Origin: Chloropicon primus | Lineage: Eukaryota > Chlorophyta > Chloropicophyceae > Chloropicales > Chloropicaceae | NCBI GenBank assembly: GCA_023205875.1 | Contig: CP060755.1 | Coordinates: forward strand, 682,001 to 746,000 | DNA length: 64,000 nt | Direction: 5' to 3' | Part shown: positions 16,394 through 26,700 of the stretch, piece by piece | Numbering within the stretch: the first letter of the stretch is position 1 | Layout: each line of letters starts with the position of its first letter | Program-made: the position numbers and the translations under genes | Notes under the pieces: model-generated | Database searches by the model: none | Seen by the model: the letters and a program-made list of their open reading frames with translations, nothing else | Told to the model about the DNA's origin: nothing

Positions 16394-18643
16394 ATGAGCG
16401 GCGGCTTGTTGGGTGGCGCCGGGGCGGACGGCGAGCTGGAGAAGGCTCCGGCGGCGGTGAGCGTCAAGGTGGTCCGCAGGGCGGCGGGTAAGGCGTCGCC
16501 CCTGAAGAGGGGACGAGGCATCAACGTCAGTTACGGGATGCGGTCGAGGAAGAGGGTGGCGGGGAGGGCCCAGCCGAGCAAGGGAGACATCGAGGTCGGG
16601 GAGAGGAAGACGCTGGGGAGCCACGTCTCGGGAACGTTCGCGGAGGGAGGGGGTGCTTCGTACGGGGTGTACAGGGAGTCCTGGGAAAAGGTGGAGGGCC
16701 AGATCGACTCGCTGCTCCGGTCGCTCGTGGAGCCCGTGTGCGACAGGACCCTCGAGGTCGCGAGGACCGTGGAGGCATCGACCTCGATTCCTCAGCTCAT
16801 TCCGGTCATCTTCCACGACGCTGCGAGCTTGTCCTCGCTGGACTACTCAGAGTACTTCAGGTCGACGGTGTCGCGCTTCCGGGCGGAGGGCTACGGCGTC
16901 GTCGACCTGGCGCCCGGGGACCTCGCGACGTTCCGCAAGTCCGGCGTGTGGTCCGCCCTCCTCGGCCTGGTCTCGGAGCAGAACGAGGACCTCGAGGGCC
17001 TGGACGGCGGCGGCGGAGAGAGGTCAAACTCCGCGGTCGCGAGGCGGCTGCTGGAGGGCCTCCACGAGAGGACGGGGTCCAGGATCATCCTGGCCGCCGA
17101 GAGCCTCGAGGGCCTGGACAAGGCTGCGCTCGGGGAGATCTTCTTCGCGCTCAGCGAGGCGTGGGACTCCGTCCCCGTCACCCTCGTCGTGGGCCAATTC
17201 GTGAAGAAGGAGCACATCTACTCGGTGATACCCAAGAACTTGCTGACAAAGATGTACCCGCTGTCCGTGTCCATCCCGGGGGGGCACAAGATCGTGGAGA
17301 GCCTGCTGCAGGACATCCTGCTCCTGGGGTCCTCGGACGCCGCGCTGGACACGAACTTCTTCCTTGGCCCCGGGCTCCTGCGCAAGGCTTGCGAGATCTC
17401 GGTCGAGTACCAGTGCAACGTGAGCATGCTGAAGCGGTTCTTGAAGTCCGCGTACCTCGGCCACGTGGTGAGGAACCCCCTGTACGCCCCCTGCGCGGCG
17501 GGCCGGGGGTCCATGGCTCCCCCGAAGCTCCTGCCGCAGCTCAGGAGGAGGCTGGGCCTCGGGACTGGCGCCCCGGAGGAAGCCGTGTGGCGGGGGTACG
17601 AGGGGGAGAGGTCGAGGCTCAGCGCGTCCCTGCACTCCTTTGGGGTCAGGGTGAGGATGCTGGACACCGCCGCGGGGGTCCTGTTCAACAACAAGAGCGC
17701 CTACCTCAAGATCCTGAGGGCGGCGGCCTCCTCCGTGGAGCCCAGGAAGGCGGGCGCGAAGAGGAGGATGTGGGAGGACGGCTCGCTGTTCGACGGGCTC
17801 AGGAAAGGGGTCTTGAGGGCCGGCAGGCAGAAGCTCGTCGAGCTCGCGGAGGCCTGGGGGGCTCACTTGGGGGCGGCTCGGGTCCGAGGCCTCGGGGCCT
17901 CGGACCTCCTGGCCGACCTGGCCGAGAGGCTGGAGTACCTGGTCGGCAGGCTCAAGAGTCCCGCGGCGGTGGAGGGCCGGGCGCCGGCGGCTGCCAGGAA
18001 GGAGGTCCCGGCGGCGACCCCGCCGCAGAGGCCGGCCAGGGGGCCGGGGAGGAGGCAGGCCCTGCTCCAGAGTCACGTCAGGCGCCTGTCTGACGGGCCG
18101 GGCGGGGGGAGCGGCCTCCTCCCCGCTCAGACGGCCTGCGCGGAGCTCCTCGTCGCGCTCTGCGAGGTTCCTGGCGACCAGAACCCGGCCTCGTGCAAGG
18201 TCTCCGACATCCTCCTGGTGGGCGAGGCCGAGGGGGCCTCGGAGACGATCGCCCCGAGCATACCGAGGGACGTGATGTCCTCCGTCAGGAACCCGCAGGA
18301 CTTCCTGCGGTACTCTGGGGCGAAGTCGACCTCGGGCCTCCTCAAGGACATGGAGGACGCCTCGATCGTCTTCCACTTCGTGCACGGGTTCTCCGGGACC
18401 CTGCCGATGGAGGAAGTCTTCGAGCAGTTCTGCGGGGCCGTTGCCGGGAGGATCCAAGCCTCCTCCCCGGGGGGCAAGAGGAAGCGAGGGTCCTCCAGGC
18501 CAAAGTCGTCGAAGGGTGCGTCCAGGGCGGACGAGACCCTGAACTTGCGGTTCGAGAGGGCCGTGCAGGAGCTCAGCCTCGCTGGCCTCCTCCGGATCAA
18601 CAAGAGGAAGTTGAACAAGTTCCTCGCTCCCACCTTCGATTGA
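16394..18643 (+). CDS. ORC3: Origin recognition complex subunit 3
   Basis: The protein is 749 residues, intronless and strongly GC-rich at third positions. ORC3 is a structural AAA+-like subunit of the origin recognition complex, which loads MCM helicases. Similarity is spread over the length: SWEKVEGQIDSLLRSLVEPV near residue 100, a Walker-A-degenerate region IPVIFHDAASL-SLDYSEYF, RIILAAESLEGLDKAALGEI and VPVTLVVGQFV (Walker-B-like and sensor strands), then LRKACEISVEYQCNVSMLKR and the C-terminal winged helix ending RFERAVQELSLAGLLRINKR. As in other ORC3 proteins the ATP-binding residues are absent. The start is ATG 16394 (MSGGLLGG); the upstream open frame is repeat-derived. The N-terminal 80 residues are basic. 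Human ORC3 is about 711 residues. Confidence 0.87.
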   Translation: MSGGLLGGAGADGELEKAPAAVSVKVVRRAAGKASPLKRGRGINVSYGMRSRKRVAGRAQPSKGDIEVGERKTLGSHVSGTFAEGGGASYGVYRESWEKVEGQIDSLLRSLVEPVCDRTLEVARTVEASTSIPQLIPVIFHDAASLSSLDYSEYFRSTVSRFRAEGYGVVDLAPGDLATFRKSGVWSALLGLVSEQNEDLEGLDGGGGERSNSAVARRLLEGLHERTGSRIILAAESLEGLDKAALGEIFFALSEAWDSVPVTLVVGQFVKKEHIYSVIPKNLLTKMYPLSVSIPGGHKIVESLLQDILLLGSSDAALDTNFFLGPGLLRKACEISVEYQCNVSMLKRFLKSAYLGHVVRNPLYAPCAAGRGSMAPPKLLPQLRRRLGLGTGAPEEAVWRGYEGERSRLSASLHSFGVRVRMLDTAAGVLFNNKSAYLKILRAAASSVEPRKAGAKRRMWEDGSLFDGLRKGVLRAGRQKLVELAEAWGAHLGAARVRGLGASDLLADLAERLEYLVGRLKSPAAVEGRAPAAARKEVPAATPPQRPARGPGRRQALLQSHVRRLSDGPGGGSGLLPAQTACAELLVALCEVPGDQNPASCKVSDILLVGEAEGASETIAPSIPRDVMSSVRNPQDFLRYSGAKSTSGLLKDMEDASIVFHFVHGFSGTLPMEEVFEQFCGAVAGRIQASSPGGKRKRGSSRPKSSKGASRADETLNLRFERAVQELSLAGLLRINKRKLNKFLAPTFD

Positions 18644-19215
18644 TTGAGCCGTGGCCTCGGCAAGAGCCAGATTCCAGTCCTGGAAAGGTCAGGAAACCTG
18701 CTGGGGAGGCAACCCGCGTGCCATGCTTGGGATATAACCGAACAGAAGCAAGCAAGCAACCACGCAATCCAATCCAATCCTCGTTCACAAACGCAGCAGG
18801 ATGCGTGCCCCGTACAACAAGTGCTTGGAGGCGGTGAAGAAGGAATCTTTCCCGCTGGTACGAGCTGCCCTTGCTCGCGAGCTTGCTTGCTAAGGGCGGA
18901 ATGGTCATTTCGAGAAACTCAAAACTGAAACGACCTTTGCACAAAACTAACGGCTGGGGATTCGAGAGATTACATTTATAATGTAACGATAAACACCTGT
19001 TTTACACCTTTTCCATATAAACGTCTTTCACCGAACCATTTGGATTTTGGAACTTCGAGAGTAGATTTCCCTTGTTAGGATGACGGCTGCTCGCTGGCGG
19101 CGGCGCTCCAAACAAAAAAAAAAGGAAAACACGAAAGAAGAGGCAGAGCAGAGCAGCAGAGAGCAGTTGAAAGCCAAGGAAGCCGACCGCGCGCAACCTA
19201 GACCCACGTAACACC
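18644..19215. promoter_or_regulatory. Spacer between ORC3 and eL32
   Basis: This 572-base spacer contains the ORC3 3' end and the ribosomal protein promoter. A short AT-rich patch (about 18968-19018, with ATTTATAATG and TCCATATAAA) lies about 200 bases before the eL32 start. No gene or RNA was recognised. Confidence 0.4.
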
Positions 19216-19958
19216 ATGGTGCAGCCACTTGTGAAAGCGAAGATTGTCAAGGTAAGGCGCGGGCTTGACTGCACCGAACGAGGAAGAGAGGCGAGCGTCG
19301 CGTCGCGTCGCGTCGCGTCACACGCCCCCGGAGGAAACACGCACAACACCAAACGAGCCAAACCCAACCCACCCTTTTGTGTTCCTTCTCCCGTGGGAGC
19401 GGCGCGCGCGCGTTCTCTCTCTCTCTCTCTCTCTCTTGTGCTCGAGGGAAGGGCGCGTGGGGATCGCCTCGTCGTCGTTCTCCTCCTTTGTCCAAAAGAA
19501 CGAATGAATGAATGAAAGAAAGAAAAGAAAAAGCTGACCTTTGATTGTCTTTTGTTGTTGTTGCTTGCTTCTTTCTTCTCCTCTCTTTGCAGAAATTTGG
19601 ACGCAAGTTCAAGAGATACCAGTCCGACAGGAAGATCGCCGTCAAGGAGAGCTGGAGGCACCCAAGGGGTATCGACGGAAGGCAGAGAAGAAAGTTCAGA
19701 GGTATCGGACCACAGCCTAACATCGGATATGGATCCAACAAGAAGACCAGGCACACTCTTCCAAACGGCTTCTTGAAGTTCGTCGTGAGCAACTTGAAGG
19801 ACCTCGAGCTCTTGCTCATGCACAATAGAAAGTACTGCGCGGAGATCGCCCACAACGTCTCCACCCAGAAGAGAAAGGCCATCGTCGAGCGTGCCGCCCA
19901 GCTTAACATTGCTCTCACCAACGGAGCTGCTAGACTGAGATCCAACGAAGAAGAGTAG
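19216..19958 (+). CDS. RPL32: 60S ribosomal protein eL32
   Basis: Two exons (19216-19251, 19593-19958) give 133 residues, the normal eL32 length. It is a constitutive protein of the cytosolic large ribosomal subunit. Hallmarks: [80 protein letters not shown] and the C-terminal [13 protein letters not shown]. The first exon is only 36 nt and ends after codon 12; the 341-base intron is the longest in the window and holds a (CT)n run at about 19419-19436 and GCGTC repeats near 19300. A short exon 1 just after the ATG is typical of ribosomal protein genes. A TGTAAATC motif about 45 bases after the stop may be the 3'-end signal. Confidence 0.97.
19252..19592 (+). other. eL32 first intron
   Basis: A GTAAGG donor and CTCTTTGCAG acceptor with a long pyrimidine tract bound this intron. 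It carries tandem CGTCG units (about 19296-19318) and a (CT)n run. I looked for snoRNA C/D boxes and saw no convincing pair. Confidence 0.8.
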
Positions 19959-20250
19959 GTGATATACAGGTCCAATTCTTGAACCAATTAATATGAAGAA
20001 CTGTAAATCTACTTTAACCGCTAGTTAAAACGAACCAGACCAGCCCCACCTCCTCCCTCGGTAGAGGGAGACACAACAACGCAACGGCGACCACCACCAA
20101 AGCAACAACAACAACCCTCCGCTCCACCTCCTTTAAGAACTTCCTCCTCCTTCTGAGCAGCAGCAGCAGAAGCAGTGAAGCGAGCAAGCGCGTGGTGATA
20201 TCTTGTGCAGAGACTGACTTGCGTGATGATTGAGACCTCCGTTTTTTTTA
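19959..20250. other. Tail-to-tail spacer, eL32 / importin beta
   Basis: 292 bases with TGTAAATC after eL32 and ACAACAA/AGCAGCAGC simple runs. No gene was seen. Confidence 0.35.
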
Positions 20251-23117
20251 TTACATAGAAACGCGCATGGAGATCCGTTCCAGGGCCCACTGCGCTGTAT
20301 CTTTCAAAGAATTATTTTGACTACACTCCCCGAGAAACTTCTGGTAGAAAGGCTTCTCGTGGAACAGGGGTCCAACGTTCTCAAGGGTGTCGGCCAAGTC
20401 ACCGAGGACCCACACTGCATTTTTCGTAACGCTGGCATCCCTGTTCGGGTCCTGGTAGATGCTCTCTATAAATCCCACGATGTCCCGTGCGTGGTTGCTG
20501 AAGGACTGCAGCTGCTGCTTGTTGCTCTTGAAGCCCTGGAACAGCCCCGAGTAAGCCTCGAGGATTCCATTCCTGAGGGAGTTGTTGTAATCGATCATAT
20601 CGTCGTCGTCCCCCGCGACCTGCTGCGTCTGGATCGACAAGGACGAGGCCGAGTCCAGCATCGTCAGGGCGTAGGGCAAGTACTTTTCGAACTGGCCCTC
20701 GATCGCCAGGGCTATGTCACCAAAGCAAGCAAGGATCGACGGCTTTACGGACCTGTGCAAGTTCTGGGCCTGGAGGTCGTTCAGAAGGAAAAACATGATC
20801 TTGTCGCAATACTTTGCGATGTAAGGCCCAAGAGCCCTGCACAGGTCCCCCACAACCTCGACCGTCGCCGTGCAGACTTGGTACTCGGTGAAGTTCTGCA
20901 GCCCGGTCTCGATGTACGGAAAGAAAGCGTCCATGTACTTGAGAAAGTCCGTCCCCATGGCGTTCACCAGGGCGCCCACCGCGAGGAGGGCCTCCTCGAG
21001 GACAGTGGCGCTCCTGCAGGCAAAGACCTGGAGGAAGAGAGTCATCAGCTGGTCAGAGAAGGCCATCAAGCTGTGCTTCGTCGCGTTGTTGTCGATCGAA
21101 GACAGCTTCTGGATCACCACTTGCAGCACACTGCAGAGGTGCCCCTGAACCTCGTTCTGCTTCTCGCGGTCCTCCGCGCTCTGAACCGGCATGGAAAGCG
21201 TCTCCTGCAGCTTTGTGATGATCAAGGGTATGAGCTGAAGCAGCAGGGTCGCGGTGTCCTTCTTGGAGCAGCTCAGGACTTCGTTAAGCGCCTCGTAAGC
21301 GTGGTACCTAAGCTTCGTGCTCTGGTTGACCATCGACTTGTTGGCGACCTCCAGCAAAGCCGTCACGATGGGCTGGAAAAACGGAGACAGTGGTGACGTG
21401 TCCCCCTCGTAGTCTTCGTAGCCATTCGCCAGGTTGTGCAGGACGTAGCAAACTTTCTCTGCGATCACTGGCTCCCCCTCTATGCTCTGAAGCATCACCG
21501 CGACGAGCTGGGGCAGGTTCGTCGTGTTGATCACGGCGAAATTAAGGTGAATGCCATGCAGCTCCGCGCATATCCTCCCGATGGTCCACGCGGTGGTATC
21601 CCTCACGCACATGTTCTCGTCGTTCATGGCGTTCAGCAAGAACTGGAAGGCCATGTCCACCAAGGGCTTGAGCAGCTCCCCCGAGGGGCCCTCAAGGATG
21701 GCGCCGAAGGCCATAGTCGCAGACTCCCTAAACCTCCAGTCCGCCTTTCCTATGTTCTCCTGGACGTAAGGCCACACAAGAGCGACCACGTCATCCTGTA
21801 TGGTGTTCGCTATGAGGCCGAGGCAAGTGCCTCCGGCACTTGCTATGTCCCAAGTGCCGTCGTCCTGCAGCTCCTCCTCTTGCTTCGTCAGAGTTCCCAG
21901 TAGAACCGGTATCAGGTGCGGCGCGGCGTTCTTAATGAAGTTGTGGCAGCTGTGGGCCTCCGTGTCGTCGTCCAGGAGGCACATCTCCTCCTCGGCGATG
22001 GTGCACCACACCTCCATGGCCTGGAGAGCGACCGACTCGTCGTCGCTCTGGATGGCCTTGCAGCTCACTTGGTAAAGGTCGTTCATGTAGGGAAGCAGCT
22101 TATGGTAGTAGGCCATGGTGATTGCGACGAGGCACTCGAAGGACGCTCTCCTCGTCCTGACGTCCGGGCTCTGCGTTCCCTCGAAAATCATTTGCATAAT
22201 GTACTTTTGTTCTCCTTCGTTCTCGAAATTCACGGATGCAAAGTCCACGGCGTTCAGCAGGGCGCAGGTCGCCGCGTACCTGACGTCCGGGGACGGCTCC
22301 TCCTTTCTCATGCCCTGAACAATAGCGGTGAGGATGTTGTTCACCTGGGCCTGCTCCAGTCCCGAGTCCTTCAGGGTCGCCAGCTCCTCGCAGATGAACC
22401 CGAGGGTCTCCAAGGTGCACAGCCTCAGGGAGTTTATGTGCGGGTGTTGCGCCAAACCCATATGTTGCAACAAGGTGTTGATCAAGTCCGGCCACATGTG
22501 CTTGGGGATCTCTATGCCTCCTATCTTGGCCACGACCTGGGCGCACACCTTTCCCACCTCCGTCACTTGGGAGCCCAGGGAGTTCACGAGCCTGCCCTTG
22601 ATGTTGCTCTTTAAATCTACAGCGAGCTCGACCCATTTTTGTACCAAGGCGTTCTACAGGAGCAAGGCGTGTTTTTTTTTGGCAAGCAAGGAAGAAGATC
22701 AGAACCGGGAAAGAGAACGTCGGGTCAGTCTCTCGAGGTCAGGCGCTTGCTGGGGCAAGCCAAGCTCGGGATCGGCGAGGCAACGCGCCAGAGCAACACG
22801 ATGAGGGGGGCGGGAGGAGGAGGCCCGAGGGACCCCCCCCTCCCCTCCCGCCGACTCCGTCGTTGCCGGCCACTCACCTTCCTCGCCTCGTCCTTCGCAT
22901 CGAGCTCGTTCTTCAGGATCAGTCCAGCGAGCCTCCTCGTGTCTATGGGCTTGGACTCGTCGCACAACTCCTCCGTCAGGCTCGCGACAAACTGTGCGTG
23001 GTTGTTCTCCCTCAGCTGCTGCAGGTGCTGCTCCGCCTGTCCTCTCAGCGCCGCATCGGGGCTCTGCGCGCTCTGGAGAACAGAAGTGAGTCCCACTGCC
23101 CCCTCCGCGGTCGTCAT
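20251..23117 (-). CDS. KPNB1: Importin subunit beta-1 (karyopherin beta-1)
   Basis: Two exons (23117-22878, 22653-20251) give 880 residues (human 876), joined in phase 0 through a 224-base intron. Importin beta carries cargo, often with importin alpha, through nuclear pores and releases it on RanGTP binding. The protein is a HEAT-repeat solenoid throughout. Exon 1 carries the N-terminal Ran-binding helices (LRGQAEQHLQQLRENNHAQF, RRLAGLILKNELDAKDE). Family signatures include LTAIVQGMRKEEPSPDVRYA, the acidic loop DDGTWDIASAGGTCLGLIAN, RFRESATMAFGAILEGPSGE and NDENMCVRDTTAWTIGRICA. The DDGTWD/NVSKAAG-like loop is the part that contacts the importin alpha IBB. The ATG follows directly on a sense-strand GA tract. 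Confidence 0.97.
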
Positions 23118-23775
23118 CTCCTCTCTCTCTCTCCGTCTGTCACAACACCGCCCCTTTCGAAGAACAGGACACCGCAGAACACAGGCCTTCTGCCGGGTCC
23201 TCTCCGTTCCGCTCTCCCTCTCCTCGCTCCGCAACCCTCTGCCCTCTTCTCTCCGCTCCTCTCCGTCTCTCCCTCTCAACCCTCTGGATTTCAAATCGTA
23301 CAAAATCAAATCGGTGAAATCGTGTAAACGCCCAGGAGGCACGAAGCAGCGAGGGCGCGTAGTTTTGACTTGACGTTCAATTAGAGTAGTCGATGAGGGG
23401 CGCGGACCTCAAGGCACACAAGGAGGAACACAAGGGACCCTTGGGTGAGGATGGTGATCAGGACGGACGCTTGTGATCACACCTAGCCATAGACAAAGAG
23501 GTGAGGCTTGGACAGGGACTCCGCTTTCGGGGAGGCCGCAACCCTCCCCCCACCCCCCTTTTTTGGGAAAAGCTTTGGCCTTTTTCCCGGGTTCCATCCG
23601 GAGTGACTTGGCCGAGGCAGGGGTGCGCCAAGATCATGACTTTGTGCTGGGCAATTGGAAAACTGACCACCCTGCACGACTCTCTATCTCTCTCTCTCTC
23701 TCTCTCTGTGATGTCTCTCTTTCGCGAACAGGGCATTGCTTTTACTTTTCGCGCGCGCAAAGGAGAGGCAGCAGC
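23118..23775. promoter_or_regulatory. Divergent promoter, importin beta / giant surface receptor
   Basis: 658 bases between the two start codons. Directly beside the importin ATG is a GA tract on its sense strand (about 23118-23137); a (CT)n run at about 23682-23706 lies about 70 bases before the receptor ATG. An open frame continues upstream of the receptor start but has no ATG. A pyrimidine-rich C7/C5/T6 block sits at about 23533-23570. Confidence 0.5.
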
Positions 23776-26700
23776 ATGGGCTACTCGCGGTATTCCGTGG
23801 CTCCGTGGCTCGTGCCGCTCCTGGTTGCCCAGGTCCTCTTCGCCTCGGTCCTCTTGGCCGAGGCCGAAGGCTGCCCCAACGAATGCAGCGGCCGAGGCCT
23901 CTGCGTGGAGTCCACCCTCCGGTGCGAGTGCGACGTGGGCTACGGGGGTCGGGACTGCGGCGTGGAGCTCCTCAGCCTCGGCGAGGACTTGAACATCGCG
24001 AATGAGATAGAGAACTTGGTGGGCAGAGACGAGGGGCGGCCGTCCGCCGAAGTTGTTGTTCCCAGCGTTCTGAAGAACGCTCTGATCTATGCGGACAACA
24101 TCGGCCAGGACACCGAGAGCGAGGCGTGGAGGAACCACATCAGGACCATCACGCCGAGGAGGCTCGTGGAGGGAGGCGGGACGGCGGGAGCCGGGTGCGG
24201 GTTTTACGACATCTTCTACGAGGGCTGCGGGTCGTCGTCGGCGTGCTTCTACGGGGAGGTGGCGTGCTCGGCGGAGTCGCCGTTCTACTCTTTCTACGAC
24301 GGTTTCATTCCGCACGCGCCGAACACCCACGTCAACGAGACTTTCGAGACCAACTTTGCGGACCAGAATGACATCTTTGGCTCGCAGGAGCTCTCCCTCG
24401 CGACGAGCTCGACCGGGGAGAGCTTCTTGGGGCTGTTTCCGAACGGGAGGTCCCTCCTGGTCACTTTGACTAACCTTCCCGCCACCGCCGCGGACGTGAC
24501 CGTCAAGCTGCGCCTCTTGGTGGACGACGCCAACTTCGCCGTGGACTTGGAGAAGGTGACGGAGATGTTTCAGCTCTCCGTCGTTGGCGAGGAGGCCACG
24601 ATTCAGAGCGTGCTGTACAAGGGCTACAAGTCGGAGGTGGGAATGCCGAACTATCACCTGGAGTTCCGCTACAGGTACGCCAAAGAGCTGATGCGGTTCA
24701 AGATTCAGATGACTGGCCTGGGCAGCGCCAAGTGGGGCATCGACGACCTGTCAGTAGTCTCCCTCGTGGACAACTACCAGCCCGAGGCGAACGACCTGCA
24801 GGTCTTCACGTCCGCGGATCCGCTGGGAGGCTCGACGGCTGTCGAACTCAGGGGGTCTGACTTGGAGTGCGACGACCTGACGTACAGGGTCACGAGCCTC
24901 CCGACCAACGGGTCGCTGTATCTGTGCGAGTGCGACAAGATTTGGACCAAGGCGATCGCACCCTTGGATCTTCCAGCCGTCGTGACCGGGCCCTGCAACA
25001 GAGTTGTTTACCAGCCTCAGGTCTCCGCCCCGGCGGCGGACTCGGGCGTTTACGACGTCTTCACGTACGACGTCGTGGACAGCAAGGGGCACGCCAGCGA
25101 CCTCGCGTCCGTGAAAGTGTTCCTGACGCAGAACTCGAGCAAGCACATCCCGGTCGCAGGAGACGAGGGCATGGCGCTCGATTTCGACGGGAGGGACAAC
25201 ATTTTGTCCCTCTCCAGGGCTCTCGTCCACCCGCTCTCCTCTTTCACGATCGAGGTGAGGTTCAAGGCTCTGGGCGACTTGAGCGCGGGAACACTGATGT
25301 CTTCTGAGGGTCAGTTCGACATCGGTTTCAAGGAGACTTTGGGGGTGTTCGCCGCCTTTGAGACGCCGCAAGGAACGGTCACTGCGAGCGCGCAAGGCTA
25401 CCAGTACGACGCGTGGCACCACCTCGCCGTCACGTTTGGAGAGACGGCCCTGAACATGTACGTGGACGGGGTCGCCGTGTCTACCGTGGCTCATAACAAC
25501 GCGACGTTGAAGGCGGGCACATCTTACGTTACGGTCGGGGGAAAGCTCGTTTCGGGAAAGGTGGACGAGACCACTTCTTTCCGGGGGCAGATCGATGAGA
25601 TCAAGATCTGGAGCAGGGAGCACTCGAGCGACACGATTTCCGGGCTGTACGCGAGGGGAGGGGACATGGGCCAAGCTGGATTGCTGGTTTACCACAACTT
25701 CAATCACGGCGTGGATGTTCCCGTGCAGACAGCCGCCTACGACGCGAGCCCGAATGCTGTGGACGCCTTCTTTGGTACCCTGAACGAAGAGGGGGTTTCC
25801 TCTGGCTTGGCGTCACAGTTCCCCTCCTACGCCCAGTCGAGCGATTCCTTTGGTAACGCTTTCACGACAAAGGAGGATGCGCCACTAGACATCGCGCTCC
25901 AAGGCGGCACGACTTGTGACCTCCCGCCTTGCGGAGTCTCTTTCGTGATATCCACGCTTCCGGACCACGGCAGCATCTTCGACAAGGACAAACTGATTAC
26001 CTCCTCCCCGCACGGCATCAGCGGCAGGAGCGTCAGGTACGTGCCTGACGCGGACTACAACGGCGGCGATGTTTTCAAGTACCAGGCCTCCAACGGGGAC
26101 GCTTTGTCTGCCAAAAGGGGCGTTGTTCTGACCATCGAGCCAGTGAACGACGTCCCGGTCTGCGCTTCGAGCAAGACCGAAGTGACAGCTCAAGGCAATG
26201 ACACCTACATCACTTTGCAGTACGTTGATCCAGATGACGATTTCACCAAAGTCAGGGTCACCAGAATACCAACGAAGGGTATTTTGTACCAAGTGTCGGA
26301 CACTGGCGCTAAGGGCGAGCTGATTCACTCGTCTGGGACAGAGGTCACTTCGCTGTCGAACTTGGTCATTTTCTCCCCCTCGGGGCCCTCCCCCAAGGGA
26401 GACTCGGACGGAAACTACGACGACTTTGGCTACGAAATCAGGGACGACTACGGCACGTCCCAGGAATGCCAAGTTCAAGTCAAGGTGGCGCAGAGCGTCT
26501 GCGATACCAAGCCCGTTGCGGGACAGAGCGGCTATGCTCTGTCTTTCTCTGGTAGGAATGAGGTGGCTCACCTGGGGCAGATGTCATCTTACGCATCCGA
26601 TGATTCATTCTCGATGGGCCTCCATTTCAGGACATCGTACTCCACCCAAGGTTCCTTGATGACCTTGCTGGCTGCCGGGCCGTTTGAAATCAAGTGGGAC

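Noticed and set aside
16738-18093. Second long plus-strand frame overlapping ORC3
   Set aside because: Arg/Gly/Pro-rich product typical of an off-frame reading of GC-rich DNA; ORC3 frame has family signatures throughout.
19252-19592. snoRNA in the eL32 intron
   Set aside because: Ribosomal protein introns often host snoRNAs, and a CTGA is present, but no matching C box (RTGATGA) with terminal stem was seen.
20230-21396. Long plus-strand open frame opposite importin beta
   Set aside because: Shadow of the real HEAT-repeat frame; no family resemblance.
23473-23775. N-terminal extension of the giant receptor
   Set aside because: It starts with GTG, has no ATG, contains low-complexity CT-repeat residues and would bury the signal peptide.
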